This document shows, piece after piece, positions 34,641-43,488 of a stretch of 64,000 nucleotides of DNA. The notes under the pieces were generated by a model that saw nothing but the letters and a program-made list of their open reading frames with translations, was not told the origin of the DNA and did not search any database. The position numbers were made by a program, and so were the translations under genes. Source of the DNA: Anaeroplasmataceae bacterium (GTDB lineage Bacteria; Bacillota_I; Bacilli_A; Acholeplasmatales; Anaeroplasmataceae); assembly GCA_020025015.1 (NCBI GenBank), contig JAHHSV010000002.1, positions 7,797 through 71,796 of the forward strand, given 5' to 3'. Numbering within the stretch: the stretch's first letter is position 1; each line of letters begins with the position of its first letter.

Positions 34641-36075
34641 TAACTAATTCTCCCATTTGGAACCAAGTCTTAGCCTCAGTAATCTTAACCTCAACAATAG
34701 TACCAATTAAAGCTAAATTATGGCTAGGGAAGTGAACTAGCTTTAAATGCTCAGAATAGCCACAAAGGTTATCTGGATTATTCTTACTAACGCTATCAAC
34801 TAAAACCTTAACAGTTTCACCAACAAAGCGTTCATTACCCTTACGGTAGAAATAGTCTACTCTTTCATTTAAACGCTCTAAGCGTTCCTTCTTTTCCTCA
34901 AATGGTACACTATCTTCCATTCTAGCAGCTGGTGTACCCTCACGAGGTGAATAAATGAAGGTATAGGCACCCTCAAATTCAACCGCATTAACTAAATCTA
35001 AGGTGTGCTTAAATTGCTCTTCTGTTTCATTTGGGAAGCCAACAATAATATCAGTTGTTAAGCTAATGCCAGGTACCATTTCCTTTAAACGCTTAACCTT
35101 AGCTAAATACTCCTCAACTGTATATTTACGATTCATTTTCTTTAAAACCTCATTATCACCAGATTGAACTGGTAAATGAAGCTGAGGCATTACATGCTTA
35201 CAATCATGCATTGCTTGAATAGTCTTTTCATCTAAATCCTTAGGATGGCTGGTTGTATAACGAATACGTTCAATACCAGTTTTATCTAAGTCATATAATA
35301 AATCACCAAAGGTATAGCCATCATGCTTATCATTACCATATGAATTAACATTTTGACCAAGTAAGGTAACCTCCTTATAGCCCTTAGCTACTAGATCCTC
35401 AACCTCTTTAATGATCTCATCCTTATCACGGCTTCTTTCCTTACCTCTTGTATAAGGTACGATACAATAAGTACAGAATTCATCACAGCCAAACATAATA
35501 TTAACCCAAGCCTTATGCTTAGATTCACGATGCTTAGGAGCATCCTCTAAAATATTACCCTGTGTTGATAAAACCTCAATTACCTTAGATTGCTTTTGAT
35601 ACATTTCAAAAAGCAAGCGTGGTAATGATTGAATGTTATGCGTACCAAAAATTAAATCAACAAATGGATAAGATGTAAGTAATTTTTCCGTAGCATTTTC
35701 CTCTTGAGGCATACAGCCACAAATACCAATTCTTAATTCAGGATTGTCACGCTTTACACCCTTAAGGTTACCTAAAACACCCCAAATTCTATTTTCGGCA
35801 TTTTCTCTAATTGCACAGGTATTTAAAATTACTAAATCAGCCTTATATGGATCAACTGATCTCTTATAGCCAACACCCTCTAAAATACCACTAATTACCT
35901 CTGAATCAGCCTCATTACCCTGACAGCCATAGGTAAATACATAATATGTTTTATTTTCACCAACATGGCTAAATTTACCATCTAAATGATAGCTAATTAC
36001 CTCTGTTGATTCAAATTTACGACTACGAGCATCCTTTAAAGAAGGCATAGAAAGTTTCATTTTTTTCTTACTCAT
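34633..36075 (-). CDS. miaB: tRNA-2-methylthio-N6-dimethylallyladenosine synthase
   Basis: The 480-residue protein has the methylthiotransferase layout: an N-terminal UPF0004 domain with Cys51, Cys87 and Cys121 for the first Fe-S cluster, a radical-SAM CxxxCxxC as Cys197, Cys201, Cys204 followed by IVPYTRGKERSR, and a C-terminal TRAM domain. Known role: methylthiolation of i6A37 in tRNA, after MiaA. The extra N-terminal stretch of about 40 residues is as in Bacillus YmcB. It lies two bases downstream of ymdB. Confidence 0.97.
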   Translation of the reverse strand: MSKKKMKLSMPSLKDARSRKFESTEVISYHLDGKFSHVGENKTYYVFTYGCQGNEADSEVISGILEGVGYKRSVDPYKADLVILNTCAIRENAENRIWGVLGNLKGVKRDNPELRIGICGCMPQEENATEKLLTSYPFVDLIFGTHNIQSLPRLLFEMYQKQSKVIEVLSTQGNILEDAPKHRESKHKAWVNIMFGCDEFCTYCIVPYTRGKERSRDKDEIIKEVEDLVAKGYKEVTLLGQNVNSYGNDKHDGYTFGDLLYDLDKTGIERIRYTTSHPKDLDEKTIQAMHDCKHVMPQLHLPVQSGDNEVLKKMNRKYTVEEYLAKVKRLKEMVPGISLTTDIIVGFPNETEEQFKHTLDLVNAVEFEGAYTFIYSPREGTPAARMEDSVPFEEKKERLERLNERVDYFYRKGNERFVGETVKVLVDSVSKNNPDNLCGYSEHLKLVHFPSHNLALIGTIVEVKITEAKTWFQMGELVSE

Positions 36076-36077
36076 TT

Positions 36078-36842
36078 TTATTTCTCCTTATTAAACTCTT
36101 TATGGAATCTTTCAATTTTGTTAGTACCAGTATCAATAATTACCCCGTTAAGCATAATACCACCTGTAGCAACCCTACAAGGCTTATAAATACCAGTTAT
36201 AAATCTTTCAATTATTGGGCTAACCTCTTCACCCAATACAGAATTAATTGGACCACACATACCAAGATCACTAATCGCTAGTGTCTTATTAGGTAAGCGT
36301 CTTTCATCCGCTGTTTGAACATGGGTGTGAGTTCCTACTATTGCCGTAACCCTACCATCTAAGTAATTAGCTAAGGCAATCTTTTCACTTGTTGCTTCGG
36401 CATGAAAATCAACAATGTAGTAATCACTTTTAATCTCTTCTAAAAGCTTATCCATTGTTCTAAACGGACAATCAGCTGAGTTATTCATAAAAGCTCTACC
36501 TATTAAGTTAATTATAGTAATATTCTTATCATTAAACTTAATAGTCATATAGCCCTTGCCTGGAGCCTTATATAAATTGGCTGGTCTTATAATATTTGCT
36601 TCATCAATAAAATCATAAATTTGAAATTTAGAATAGGTATGATTTCCCATTGTTAAAGCGCTAAAGCCTGCCTTCATTAGCTTCTTATAGTAATCATAGG
36701 TTAAGCCCCTACCACCACTAACATTTTCCGCATTAGCAAAAGCAATATGGATTTTATTTTCTTGTTTAATTTTTTCAAGATTAGCAGCTAGGATATCCGC
36801 TGCCTCCTCACCAACAATATCACCTAAGTATAGTATTCTCAT
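36078..36842 (-). CDS. ymdB: YmdB-type metallophosphoesterase
   Basis: The protein has 254 residues from ATG 36842-36840, with AGAAAGAG upstream; seven more codons are open but lie on the terminator stem. Metallophosphoesterase motifs are GDIVGE (7-12), the NAEN segment, GNHTY and GTHTHVQTADERRLPN. Known role: YmdB hydrolyses cyclic nucleotides in vitro and affects biofilm and motility gene choice in Bacillus. The order rny-ymdB is conserved in Bacilli. Here a terminator stands between them. Confidence 0.92.
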   Translation of the reverse strand: MRILYLGDIVGEEAADILAANLEKIKQENKIHIAFANAENVSGGRGLTYDYYKKLMKAGFSALTMGNHTYSKFQIYDFIDEANIIRPANLYKAPGKGYMTIKFNDKNITIINLIGRAFMNNSADCPFRTMDKLLEEIKSDYYIVDFHAEATSEKIALANYLDGRVTAIVGTHTHVQTADERRLPNKTLAISDLGMCGPINSVLGEEVSPIIERFITGIYKPCRVATGGIMLNGVIIDTGTNKIERFHKEFNKEK

Positions 36843-36855
36843 ATTTTCTCTTTCT

Positions 36856-36907
36856 AAAAACAAATAAAGCTAGTCTTCCCTTAGAAATCCTAGCTTTTTA
36901 TTTGTTT
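36856..36907 (-). terminator. Intrinsic terminator between rny and ymdB
   Basis: Arms 36858-36873 and 36890-36907 pair with GCTAG/CTAGC next to the loop and an A/U-rich lower stem (AAACAAATAAA with TTATTTGTTT). Minus-strand Ts follow. Read-through may still supply ymdB. Confidence 0.75.
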
Positions 36908-36909
36908 AA

Positions 36910-38484
36910 TTATTTAGCTACATCAACAGCTCTAGTTTCTCTAATAACTGTAACCTTAATAGTACCAGGATAAGATAACTTATTTTCAATTTCTTCCTTA
37001 ATTTGTCTAGCAACTGTAATTGCTTGTAAATCATCGATAGCCTCTGGATTTACAATAACACGTACTTCTCTACCAGCTTGAACAGCAAATGATGAAGCAA
37101 CGCCTGGAATACTGTTAGAAATTTGTTCTAAGTTTTCTAAACGCTTTGTATAATTCTCTAAAGAATCACTACGTGCACCTGGTCTAGCAGATGATAATGC
37201 ATCCGCAGCTGCAGCTAATACTGCAATGATTGAATGTGGAGCAACATCCTCATGATGTGAGGCAATTGCATCAATAACCTCTTTTGGCTCATGATATTTA
37301 GTTGCTAACTCAACACCAATATCAACATGAGAACCCTCAACCTCATGGTCACAAGCTTTACCAATATCATGTAATAAACCAGCACGGCGAGCAAGAATTT
37401 CATTCTCACCAATTTCGGCAGCTAGCTTACCAGCAATCATAGCTGTCTCAATACTATGTTGTAAAACATTTTGACCAAAACTAGTACGATAATGTAAACG
37501 ACCTAATAATCTTACTAAATCCGGATGAATTTTACCAATACCTGTTTTGAAAACGGCCTCTTCACCTTTTTCACGAATATCCATTTCAACTTCATTACGG
37601 CATCTTTCAACAACCTCTTCAATTCTAGTTGGATGAATACGACCATCACTTACTAAAATTTCTAAGGCCTTCTTAGCAACCTCACGTCTAACTGGATCAA
37701 AACAGCTTAGAACTACTGCTTCTGGTGTATCATCAATAATTAAATCAACACCTGTTAAAGATTCGATAGTTCTAATATTTCTACCTTCACGGCCAATAAT
37801 ACGGCCCTTCATTTCATCAACCGGTAATGAAACTGTACTAACTGTAGTTTCACCAGCTGTTTCGCTTGCATACTTTTGAACAGCTAACGCTAAAATATTT
37901 TTAGCCTTGGCCTTAACCTCAAGTTTGGCTTTTTCTTCTTCTTCCTTGATATACTGAGCGATTTCAAGCTTCATAGATTCATGGACCTCATCCATAATAA
38001 TCTTTTTAGCATCCTCATGTGAAATCCCAGCAATTTCTTCTAGTTTTTCCTCTTGTTGTCTTAAAACTTCTTCAATTTGACTACTACGTTCTTCTAATTC
38101 AATTTTCTTATCATCGATTCGTGCTTCCTTATCGTTAAGATTTTCTTCACGACGATCTAGATTGACACTACGTCTATCTAGTGAATCCTCACGAATGTTA
38201 AGTTTGTTCTCTAAATCAGAAACAACACGACGACGTTCTTTTAAATCATTTTCTGCGTCATTTCTAAATTTTTTTACATCTGCCTTACCCTCAGCAACAG
38301 CATCCTTTTTTAATTTATCTGCTTCTGTATGGGCATCAGTAATAATTTTTTCAGCTTCTTGCTTTGCACGATTAAAGTTTTTCTCGTGTATAAAAACTCG
38401 TATAACATAACCGCCAAGTAAACCAACTAATAAAAAAACGAATATTAAGGATAGAAGTAAACCAAGTGTTATTTCATAAAACAT
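36910..38484 (-). CDS. rny: Ribonuclease Y
   Basis: The 524-residue protein has an N-terminal membrane helix (about 5-28), a long charged coiled coil (about 35-200), a KH domain with IIGREGRNIRTIE, and an HD domain with HDIGKACDHE. Known role: endoribonuclease that starts bulk mRNA decay at the membrane in Bacillota, regulated by the YmcA/YlbF/YaaT complex. AGGAGG precedes the ATG. It has its own strong promoter and terminator. Confidence 0.97.
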   Translation of the reverse strand: MFYEITLGLLLSLIFVFLLVGLLGGYVIRVFIHEKNFNRAKQEAEKIITDAHTEADKLKKDAVAEGKADVKKFRNDAENDLKERRRVVSDLENKLNIREDSLDRRSVNLDRREENLNDKEARIDDKKIELEERSSQIEEVLRQQEEKLEEIAGISHEDAKKIIMDEVHESMKLEIAQYIKEEEEKAKLEVKAKAKNILALAVQKYASETAGETTVSTVSLPVDEMKGRIIGREGRNIRTIESLTGVDLIIDDTPEAVVLSCFDPVRREVAKKALEILVSDGRIHPTRIEEVVERCRNEVEMDIREKGEEAVFKTGIGKIHPDLVRLLGRLHYRTSFGQNVLQHSIETAMIAGKLAAEIGENEILARRAGLLHDIGKACDHEVEGSHVDIGVELATKYHEPKEVIDAIASHHEDVAPHSIIAVLAAAADALSSARPGARSDSLENYTKRLENLEQISNSIPGVASSFAVQAGREVRVIVNPEAIDDLQAITVARQIKEEIENKLSYPGTIKVTVIRETRAVDVAK

Positions 38485-38529
38485 TGTTTGTCCTCCTAAA
38501 TATTAAATGTTATTACTAACATTAGTTAA

Positions 38530-38558
38530 ATTATACTAGATTGAGGCGTTTTAGTCAA
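38530..38558 (-). promoter_or_regulatory. rny promoter
   Basis: On the minus strand TTGACT (38553-38558) and TATAAT (38530-38535) are 17 bases apart, about 45 bases before the start. Confidence 0.8.
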
Positions 38559-38680
38559 TAAAAAGCCCACTTAAGCCAAATTTTAAATTTACACATTTGT
38601 ATAAAATTTAAATTTGATTTTAAAAACTATAAAGCCACTAAAATATTTTTTCATTTAGCTAACACTATTCTAATAATTAC

Positions 38681-38709
38681 TTGCAATAAAATTTAGCTTT
38701 AGGTATAAT
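38681..38709 (+). promoter_or_regulatory. Promoter of the secreted/membrane unknown gene
   Basis: TTGCAA (38681-38686) and TATAAT (38704-38709) are 17 bases apart, 23 bases before the GTG start. Confidence 0.8.
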
Positions 38710-38732
38710 ACCTAATTGAGGAGTGATTTACA

Positions 38733-39344
38733 GTGTTTCCAAGAAAATTAGTATTTCTTATTTCTTTTATATCAATATTTTTATTATGTATTCCTATTTA
38801 TTATGGCGTAACCTATGCTAATAATAAAGTTAATGTTTTTGAAAAAGAAATTAGTGAAATTACCGCAGAGGGTGAGGGCAAAAATCCTTATGTCTTAACT
38901 AGAATGAATCATAAGAACTTTAAAGACTTTGAAATCGAGTTAAAGGCCGATGAATTTAACCTATCTGGTAATTACGATGCTAAATTTACAATTGCCATTA
39001 AAAATGCAAATGTTAAAGGTGGAAAAATCATTAATGAGGTAAGCTTACAAATTGCTTTAGCAGCTAACTGGATTAAGTTCTATCAAACTAGTAGCTCACG
39101 TACAATTTCGGCTAATGAGCTATATAAAGAAAGCTCAAACAATAATACTCAAACCTTTTACATTAACAACCTACAGCCATTAACTGAAAAAACTAATTAT
39201 TTTATTCCATTTCCAAAGCCAACTGCTTATATTTTAGTAAAATATACTATTAAAGAGGATGATGGAAAATTAAAGAATGTCGCAGCACTTTTAGATTATA
39301 GCTATGGTGACTATGATGTTATAAAGGGTGGCTACGCTGCATAG
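38733..39344 (+). CDS. Unknown extracytoplasmic protein with N-terminal membrane anchor
   Basis: I do not recognise this 203-residue protein. It starts with GTG (38733), with GAGGAG nine bases upstream and a strong promoter. Residues about 5-28 are hydrophobic after Arg-Lys, giving an uncleaved anchor or signal peptide; no lipobox Cys is in place. The rest (about 30-200) is rich in beta-type alternation, Asn and Lys, with no metal or catalytic motif I can name. It is a monocistronic plus-strand gene between divergent rny and convergent recA, ending at its own terminator. Confidence 0.75.
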   Translation: MFPRKLVFLISFISIFLLCIPIYYGVTYANNKVNVFEKEISEITAEGEGKNPYVLTRMNHKNFKDFEIELKADEFNLSGNYDAKFTIAIKNANVKGGKIINEVSLQIALAANWIKFYQTSSSRTISANELYKESSNNNTQTFYINNLQPLTEKTNYFIPFPKPTAYILVKYTIKEDDGKLKNVAALLDYSYGDYDVIKGGYAA

Positions 39345-39356
39345 TAAAAATATAAA

Positions 39357-39387
39357 AGAATTTTCACTATTGAAAATTCTTTTTTTA
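39357..39387 (+). terminator. Intrinsic terminator of the unknown extracytoplasmic protein gene
   Basis: AGAATTTTC (39357-39365) pairs with GAAAATTCT (39372-39380) and a run of Ts follows. Confidence 0.85.
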
Positions 39388-39400
39388 TATCCAAAAATAA

Positions 39401-39431
39401 AATCCCTAAGCAAAAACAATACTTAGGGATT
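39401..39431 (-). terminator. Intrinsic terminator after recA
   Basis: AATCCCTAAG (39401-39410) pairs with CTTAGGGATT (39422-39431), four bases beyond the recA stop. On the minus strand TTTATTTTT follows. Confidence 0.82.
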
Positions 39432-39435
39432 ATTT

Positions 39436-40419
39436 TTATCGTTTTAAAGCCTCGTATATCTTAGCTTCAATTTCTTTGGCAACAGCTTCATTTTCAGTTA
39501 AGAACTTCTTAACAGATTCCTTGCCTTGACCAATTTTATTGCCATTATAGCTAAACCAAGAACCAGCCTTACTAATAATGTCATACTCAACACCTAAATC
39601 AATAAGCTCAGATATGTGAGAAACACCTTCACCATAAATAATATCAACGGTTGCTGTTTTAAAAGGTGGCGCAACCTTATTCTTAACAACCTTTACAGTT
39701 GTTCTATTACCTAAGATTTCTGTACCATCCTTTAATTGCTCACCACGTCTAACATCTAATCTAACAGATGCATAGAACTTTAAGGCACGACCACCAGTTG
39801 TAGTTTCAGGATTACCAAACATTACCCCAACCTTCTCACGAATTTGGTTAATGAATATCGCTACACAATTAGTTTTAGCAATAATACCTGAAAGCTTACG
39901 CATTGCTTGGCTCATTAAACGAGCATGTAAGCCAACATGTGAATCACCCATATCACCATTTAGCTCAGCCTCTGGTACTAGAGCGGCAACACTATCGATA
40001 ACAATAATATCAACGCTTCCACTACGAATTAAGGCCTCAGCAATCTCTAAGGCTTGCTCACCACTATTAGGCTGAGATAATAATAAATTATCCACATCAA
40101 CGCCTAAATTCTTAGCATAAACAGGATCTAGGGCATGCTCAGCATCAATAAACGCTGCATAGCCTCCTGTCTTTTGACAGCTTGCAATGGCATGTAAGGC
40201 AAATGTAGTTTTACCAGATGATTCAGGACCGAATATTTCAATAATACGACCCTTAGGATATCCCCATACACCAAGTGCTCTATCTAAATTTATTGAACCT
40301 GTTGGAATTACTTCAATATTTTCCTTGGCTTTATCACCAAGACGCATAACTGAACCCTTACCAAAATCCTTTTCGATTTGCTTTAAAGCCTCAGCCAGCG
40401 CTTTATCTTTATCTACCAT
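39436..40419 (-). CDS. recA: Recombinase RecA
   Basis: The protein has 327 residues from ATG 40419-40417, which is preceded by GGAGG; ten further codons upstream overlap that site and are rejected. Walker A is GPESSGKTT (64-72). The IVIDSVAALVP Walker B and the DNA-binding loop region ETTTGGRALKFYASVRLD are present. The C-terminal tail is short. Known role: strand exchange, recombinational repair and SOS coprotease. I see no CGAAC-N4-GTTCG type LexA box in the gap before recA or before pgsA. Confidence 0.98.
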   Translation of the reverse strand: MVDKDKALAEALKQIEKDFGKGSVMRLGDKAKENIEVIPTGSINLDRALGVWGYPKGRIIEIFGPESSGKTTFALHAIASCQKTGGYAAFIDAEHALDPVYAKNLGVDVDNLLLSQPNSGEQALEIAEALIRSGSVDIIVIDSVAALVPEAELNGDMGDSHVGLHARLMSQAMRKLSGIIAKTNCVAIFINQIREKVGVMFGNPETTTGGRALKFYASVRLDVRRGEQLKDGTEILGNRTTVKVVKNKVAPPFKTATVDIIYGEGVSHISELIDLGVEYDIISKAGSWFSYNGNKIGQGKESVKKFLTENEAVAKEIEAKIYEALKR

Positions 40420-40464
40420 ATTTTTTACCTCCGCTATATATATAGACAAAAAATATTATTTTTT

Positions 40465-41028
40465 CTAAATAGATTCTAAAATTGTTGCTTTATTTTTCCA
40501 GAAATACTCAATACCTGAAACAACTGTTAAGGCACAAGCAATATACATTAATACTTGGCTAGTAATTAAAACCGCCTCATGCATACCAGAAAAGAACATA
40601 ACGATTAAAGCAATCATAGTTGTTGCGGTTTTTAGCTTGCCAAGCTTAGAGGCTGCAATTACAACATTCTTTTCTACTACTACCATTCTAATACCTGATA
40701 CCATAAATTCTCTAATTAAAATAATAACAAATACCCACATTGGTAAAATACCATCTGCTAAGAAAATACTCATAGCAGTAAATACTAGCATTTTATCCGC
40801 AAGTGGATCAGCAAATTTACCAAAGGTAGTAACTAAATTACGCTTTCTAGCAATATTACCATCTAAAAAATCTGTAAATGATGCTAAAGCGAAAATAATA
40901 ACCTCAATTAAATATAATAGGCTTAAGCCTGCAAATTCAATTTCACGTAACTGTGGAATGTAATATAAAATAACCATTACAGGAATTAATAAAATTCTTA
41001 CCATGGTCAACTTATTAGGTAATGTCAT
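40465..41028 (-). CDS. pgsA: CDP-diacylglycerol-glycerol-3-phosphate 3-phosphatidyltransferase
   Basis: The 187-residue membrane protein carries the CDP-alcohol phosphotransferase motif D-G-x2-A-R-x8-G-x3-D-x3-D as Asp53/Asp56, Gly57, Ala60, Arg61, Gly70, Asp74 and Asp78. Known role: phosphatidylglycerophosphate synthesis for anionic phospholipids. It lies 45 bases upstream of recA, the order seen in Bacillus. A TATAAT on the minus strand at 41061-41066 is the likely -10; AAAGGAG precedes the ATG. Confidence 0.96.
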   Translation of the reverse strand: MTLPNKLTMVRILLIPVMVILYYIPQLREIEFAGLSLLYLIEVIIFALASFTDFLDGNIARKRNLVTTFGKFADPLADKMLVFTAMSIFLADGILPMWVFVIILIREFMVSGIRMVVVEKNVVIAASKLGKLKTATTMIALIVMFFSGMHEAVLITSQVLMYIACALTVVSGIEYFWKNKATILESI

Positions 41029-41105
41029 ATCTATAAAAACTCCTTTTCTAAACTGTATGTATTATACCATAAACAAAAGGTCATATCATCATATTATAGA
41101 TATTT

Positions 41106-42020
41106 TTATTTACTTCTAAAGAAATCATTAGTAAGCTTTAAGCCATCAATTATTTGAAGTGGTGCTTCTAAGCCCTCTAAGGCAAGCTTCACTTCCTCTT
41201 CTGAAATACTCTTGCGTAAATTTAAATTAATTGTTTTCTTTGAATTTTCAATAAAGAAATACAATTTGTTATTATAAAAAATGTAGCTAATAATTCCTTT
41301 AAAGGCTTTTTCAAAATCAGTAAGCTTCTTTAAAACACTAGGCGTTAAAAACTTAAAGACTTCTTCCTGATTACTAACACCGATAAAATACCTTTCGTTT
41401 AAGGTACTAACCTCTGTCTGAACCCTTTTAACCCCATTAATCTTCCTAATATTACTTCTTTTTTCGATAAAACACATATTTTGAGGCAAATATTCTAAAT
41501 TAAAAACAATCATTCTTCCATCATAATATGTCTCATATTTACTACTTGTCTTACCATTAGAATCCGTTGTTTCAACCAATTCCTGTAGAGTAACATCAGA
41601 GCTAGAAAAATGAATTGCCTTATAATAACCAGCAAAAAAATCAGCACCTATAACCTTATCAGGATTTTCAAGAAAGCCAATATCAATTATTTCATTAAGC
41701 TCTGGTAAGGTACCAGTAGCTAGATACTCACCCTTACCCTCATCACAGCTTTCATTAAGCCAGGCTAAAACTAACTCATTCTTGATTTTCTTCTTAGCAT
41801 TGCCAATTTTACTAAATCCTACTCCTAATACAATAAGACCAATAACTAAAACAATGATAGCTGGGAAAAACAAATCACTACCAACCGAAGCAAGAGTAAA
41901 CGTTAAAATAAATAACACAACTGCAACCACAATAGTGGAAATACCAATATAGAAGAAGATCTTATTCTTATTGTAAGCTTCCACTCTATATTTTTCTAAA
42001 GCTTCTAAATTTAAATTCAT
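41106..42020 (-). CDS. DUF3137-like membrane protein of unknown function
   Basis: The protein has 304 residues from ATG 42020-42018, with GGAGG nine bases upstream; three more codons would overlap that site. After a short charged start come two adjacent hydrophobic helices (about 20-42 and 47-68). A large soluble domain (about 75-300) follows, with no catalytic motif I can identify. The layout of two helices plus a soluble domain that includes an ADFFAGYYKAIHFSSSDV segment resembles DUF3137 proteins. Known function: none established. It stands alone between pgsA and rpsT. Confidence 0.65.
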   Translation of the reverse strand: MNLNLEALEKYRVEAYNKNKIFFYIGISTIVVAVVLFILTFTLASVGSDLFFPAIIVLVIGLIVLGVGFSKIGNAKKKIKNELVLAWLNESCDEGKGEYLATGTLPELNEIIDIGFLENPDKVIGADFFAGYYKAIHFSSSDVTLQELVETTDSNGKTSSKYETYYDGRMIVFNLEYLPQNMCFIEKRSNIRKINGVKRVQTEVSTLNERYFIGVSNQEEVFKFLTPSVLKKLTDFEKAFKGIISYIFYNNKLYFFIENSKKTINLNLRKSISEEEVKLALEGLEAPLQIIDGLKLTNDFFRSK

Positions 42021-42120
42021 ATATGTCATCCTCCATTTTGCATATTATAGCACTTTTACTTTTAAAACAAAAAATATTCGCCCATAATAAAAAAATTATT
42101 ATTTTTCTTAAAATTAAATC

Positions 42121-42149
42121 TTGCAAGGAAAATCATTTTTTGCTATAAT
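42121..42149 (+). promoter_or_regulatory. rpsT promoter
   Basis: TTGCAA (42121-42126) and TATAAT (42144-42149) are 17 bases apart, 30 bases before the rpsT ATG. Confidence 0.82.
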
Positions 42150-42179
42150 TAAATGGCGTTTATTGACGGAGGTGAAACC

Positions 42180-42443
42180 ATGGCAAACATTAAACAACAA
42201 ATCAAAAGAGCAAAAACAAATGAAAAAGCAAGATTAGCTAACTTCTCATTCAAGTCTTCTTTAAAGACAGCATTAAAAAATGTTAAGGTTGCAGTTGCAG
42301 AAAACAACTTAGAAAAAGCTACTGAAGCTTTAAACTTAGCATATAAGAAATTAGATAAGGCTTTAGCTAAAAACATCGTTCACAAAAACTATGTTGCTAG
42401 AAACAAGAGCAATTTAGCTAAATTAGTTGATTCAATTAGATAA
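42180..42443 (+). CDS. rpsT: Ribosomal protein bS20
   Basis: The protein has 87 residues from ATG 42180, which has GGAGGTG five bases upstream; the longer frame from 42153 runs through that site and is rejected. It is a Lys-rich helical protein opening MANIKQQIKRAKTNEKAR, the S20 hallmark. Known role: small ribosomal subunit, binding the 5' domain of 16S rRNA. It is a single plus-strand gene next to the convergent holA, as in many Bacillota. Confidence 0.97.
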   Translation: MANIKQQIKRAKTNEKARLANFSFKSSLKTALKNVKVAVAENNLEKATEALNLAYKKLDKALAKNIVHKNYVARNKSNLAKLVDSIR

Positions 42444-42452
42444 TTTATAAAC

Positions 42453-42480
42453 AAAAAACTTGCATCGACAAGTTTTTTTG
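42453..42480 (+). terminator. rpsT terminator
   Basis: AAAAAACTTG (42453-42462) pairs with CAAGTTTTTT (42469-42478) around a six-base loop. Confidence 0.82.
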
Positions 42481-42502
42481 TTTTTTATAGGCATTTATAA
42501 TT

Positions 42503-42530
42503 AAAATGGAATCCTTACTGGATTCCATTT
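42503..42530 (-). terminator. Terminator after holA
   Basis: TGGAATCC (42507-42514) pairs with GGATTCCA (42520-42527) over a five-base loop. A TTTTAA stretch follows on the minus strand. Confidence 0.78.
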
Positions 42531-42540
42531 TTTGATCTTC

Positions 42541-43476
42541 TTATATTGATAGAATATAGCTAGTGATAGCAATATCCCCATCTACACTACCCTTTTTAAT
42601 ATCAAACTCAATTTTATTTAGCTTAAGTAAATTATCCTTAATTGAATCAAGCGAATAGGTTTTAATATCCTTAATCATATAAAAGGCTCTACCAGGCTTA
42701 ACATTATAAAGCTCAGCAAAATCATTTTGGGTAAAGCCATTATAATAAAGAATATAATTATTATACATTTCTTGAAACTTATTAATAACTAAGCCTAATA
42801 GGTAGGTTATACTAATATTTTGCGTTGAAAAATCTGTATATAGCTTATAGGCAAGCTTTCTATCATGCTTTAAAATTGCGTTAGTAAATTCAAAAATATT
42901 ATTTTCAAGTGGAGGTAAAAAGAAATTTAAAATATCCTCCTTTGTGATCATCTTTTCAGAAATCTTATAGCAAATTAAAGAATCTAGCATATTTTTTAAT
43001 AATAAGGTCTCATCACCATAGGTTAATAAATAATCCATAGCATCATCAGTTATTCTAAAGCTTTCTCTTGCCAAATATTTTAAAAGATAATCCTTTGACG
43101 AAAGCTTTTCTTCCTTGCTTTCTAAATAGATTGAATACTTCTTTAGCTCCTTAAAGCGTTCTGTTGTTTTAGCCTCATTATAAACTAAAATTAAAATACT
43201 AAATGGCGCAGGATTAGTGATATATTTTAGTAAATGCTCATAAAAGGTTTCATTAACCTTAGTATCAATAAGCGTTGCATCATTAACGATGATACACTTA
43301 GACTCACTTAAAAGAGAGGGAGTGTTTAGCTCAGCTAAAATTGAAGGTAGGCCATCCTCCTCAATGTGACGATAATTTACATCAATATTTTCATCATATT
43401 CACTTAAGATTTCTTTGATTTTTTCTTCAAGTAAAGCTCTGTCGCTATTTACTAAAACAAAATTACGCGCTGCCAT
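42541..43476 (-). CDS. holA: DNA polymerase III delta subunit
   Basis: The 311-residue protein has the clamp-loader delta length and layout: an N-terminal AAA-like domain without a working P-loop (about 1-130), a linker and a C-terminal helical domain with LLGLVINKFQEMY, typical of HolA/YqeN. Known role: opening the beta sliding clamp during loading. Gene order comEC-holA with convergent rpsT matches Bacillus and supports the call. Confidence 0.9.
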   Translation of the reverse strand: MAARNFVLVNSDRALLEEKIKEILSEYDENIDVNYRHIEEDGLPSILAELNTPSLLSESKCIIVNDATLIDTKVNETFYEHLLKYITNPAPFSILILVYNEAKTTERFKELKKYSIYLESKEEKLSSKDYLLKYLARESFRITDDAMDYLLTYGDETLLLKNMLDSLICYKISEKMITKEDILNFFLPPLENNIFEFTNAILKHDRKLAYKLYTDFSTQNISITYLLGLVINKFQEMYNNYILYYNGFTQNDFAELYNVKPGRAFYMIKDIKTYSLDSIKDNLLKLNKIEFDIKKGSVDGDIAITSYILSI

Positions 43477-43488
43477 TTTATCACCGTT

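Noticed and set aside
40420..40464. LexA/DinR box before recA
   Set aside because: No CGAAC-N4-GTTCG-like sequence is seen in the gap or before pgsA. The absence is noted in the recA entry but a divergent box cannot be excluded by eye.
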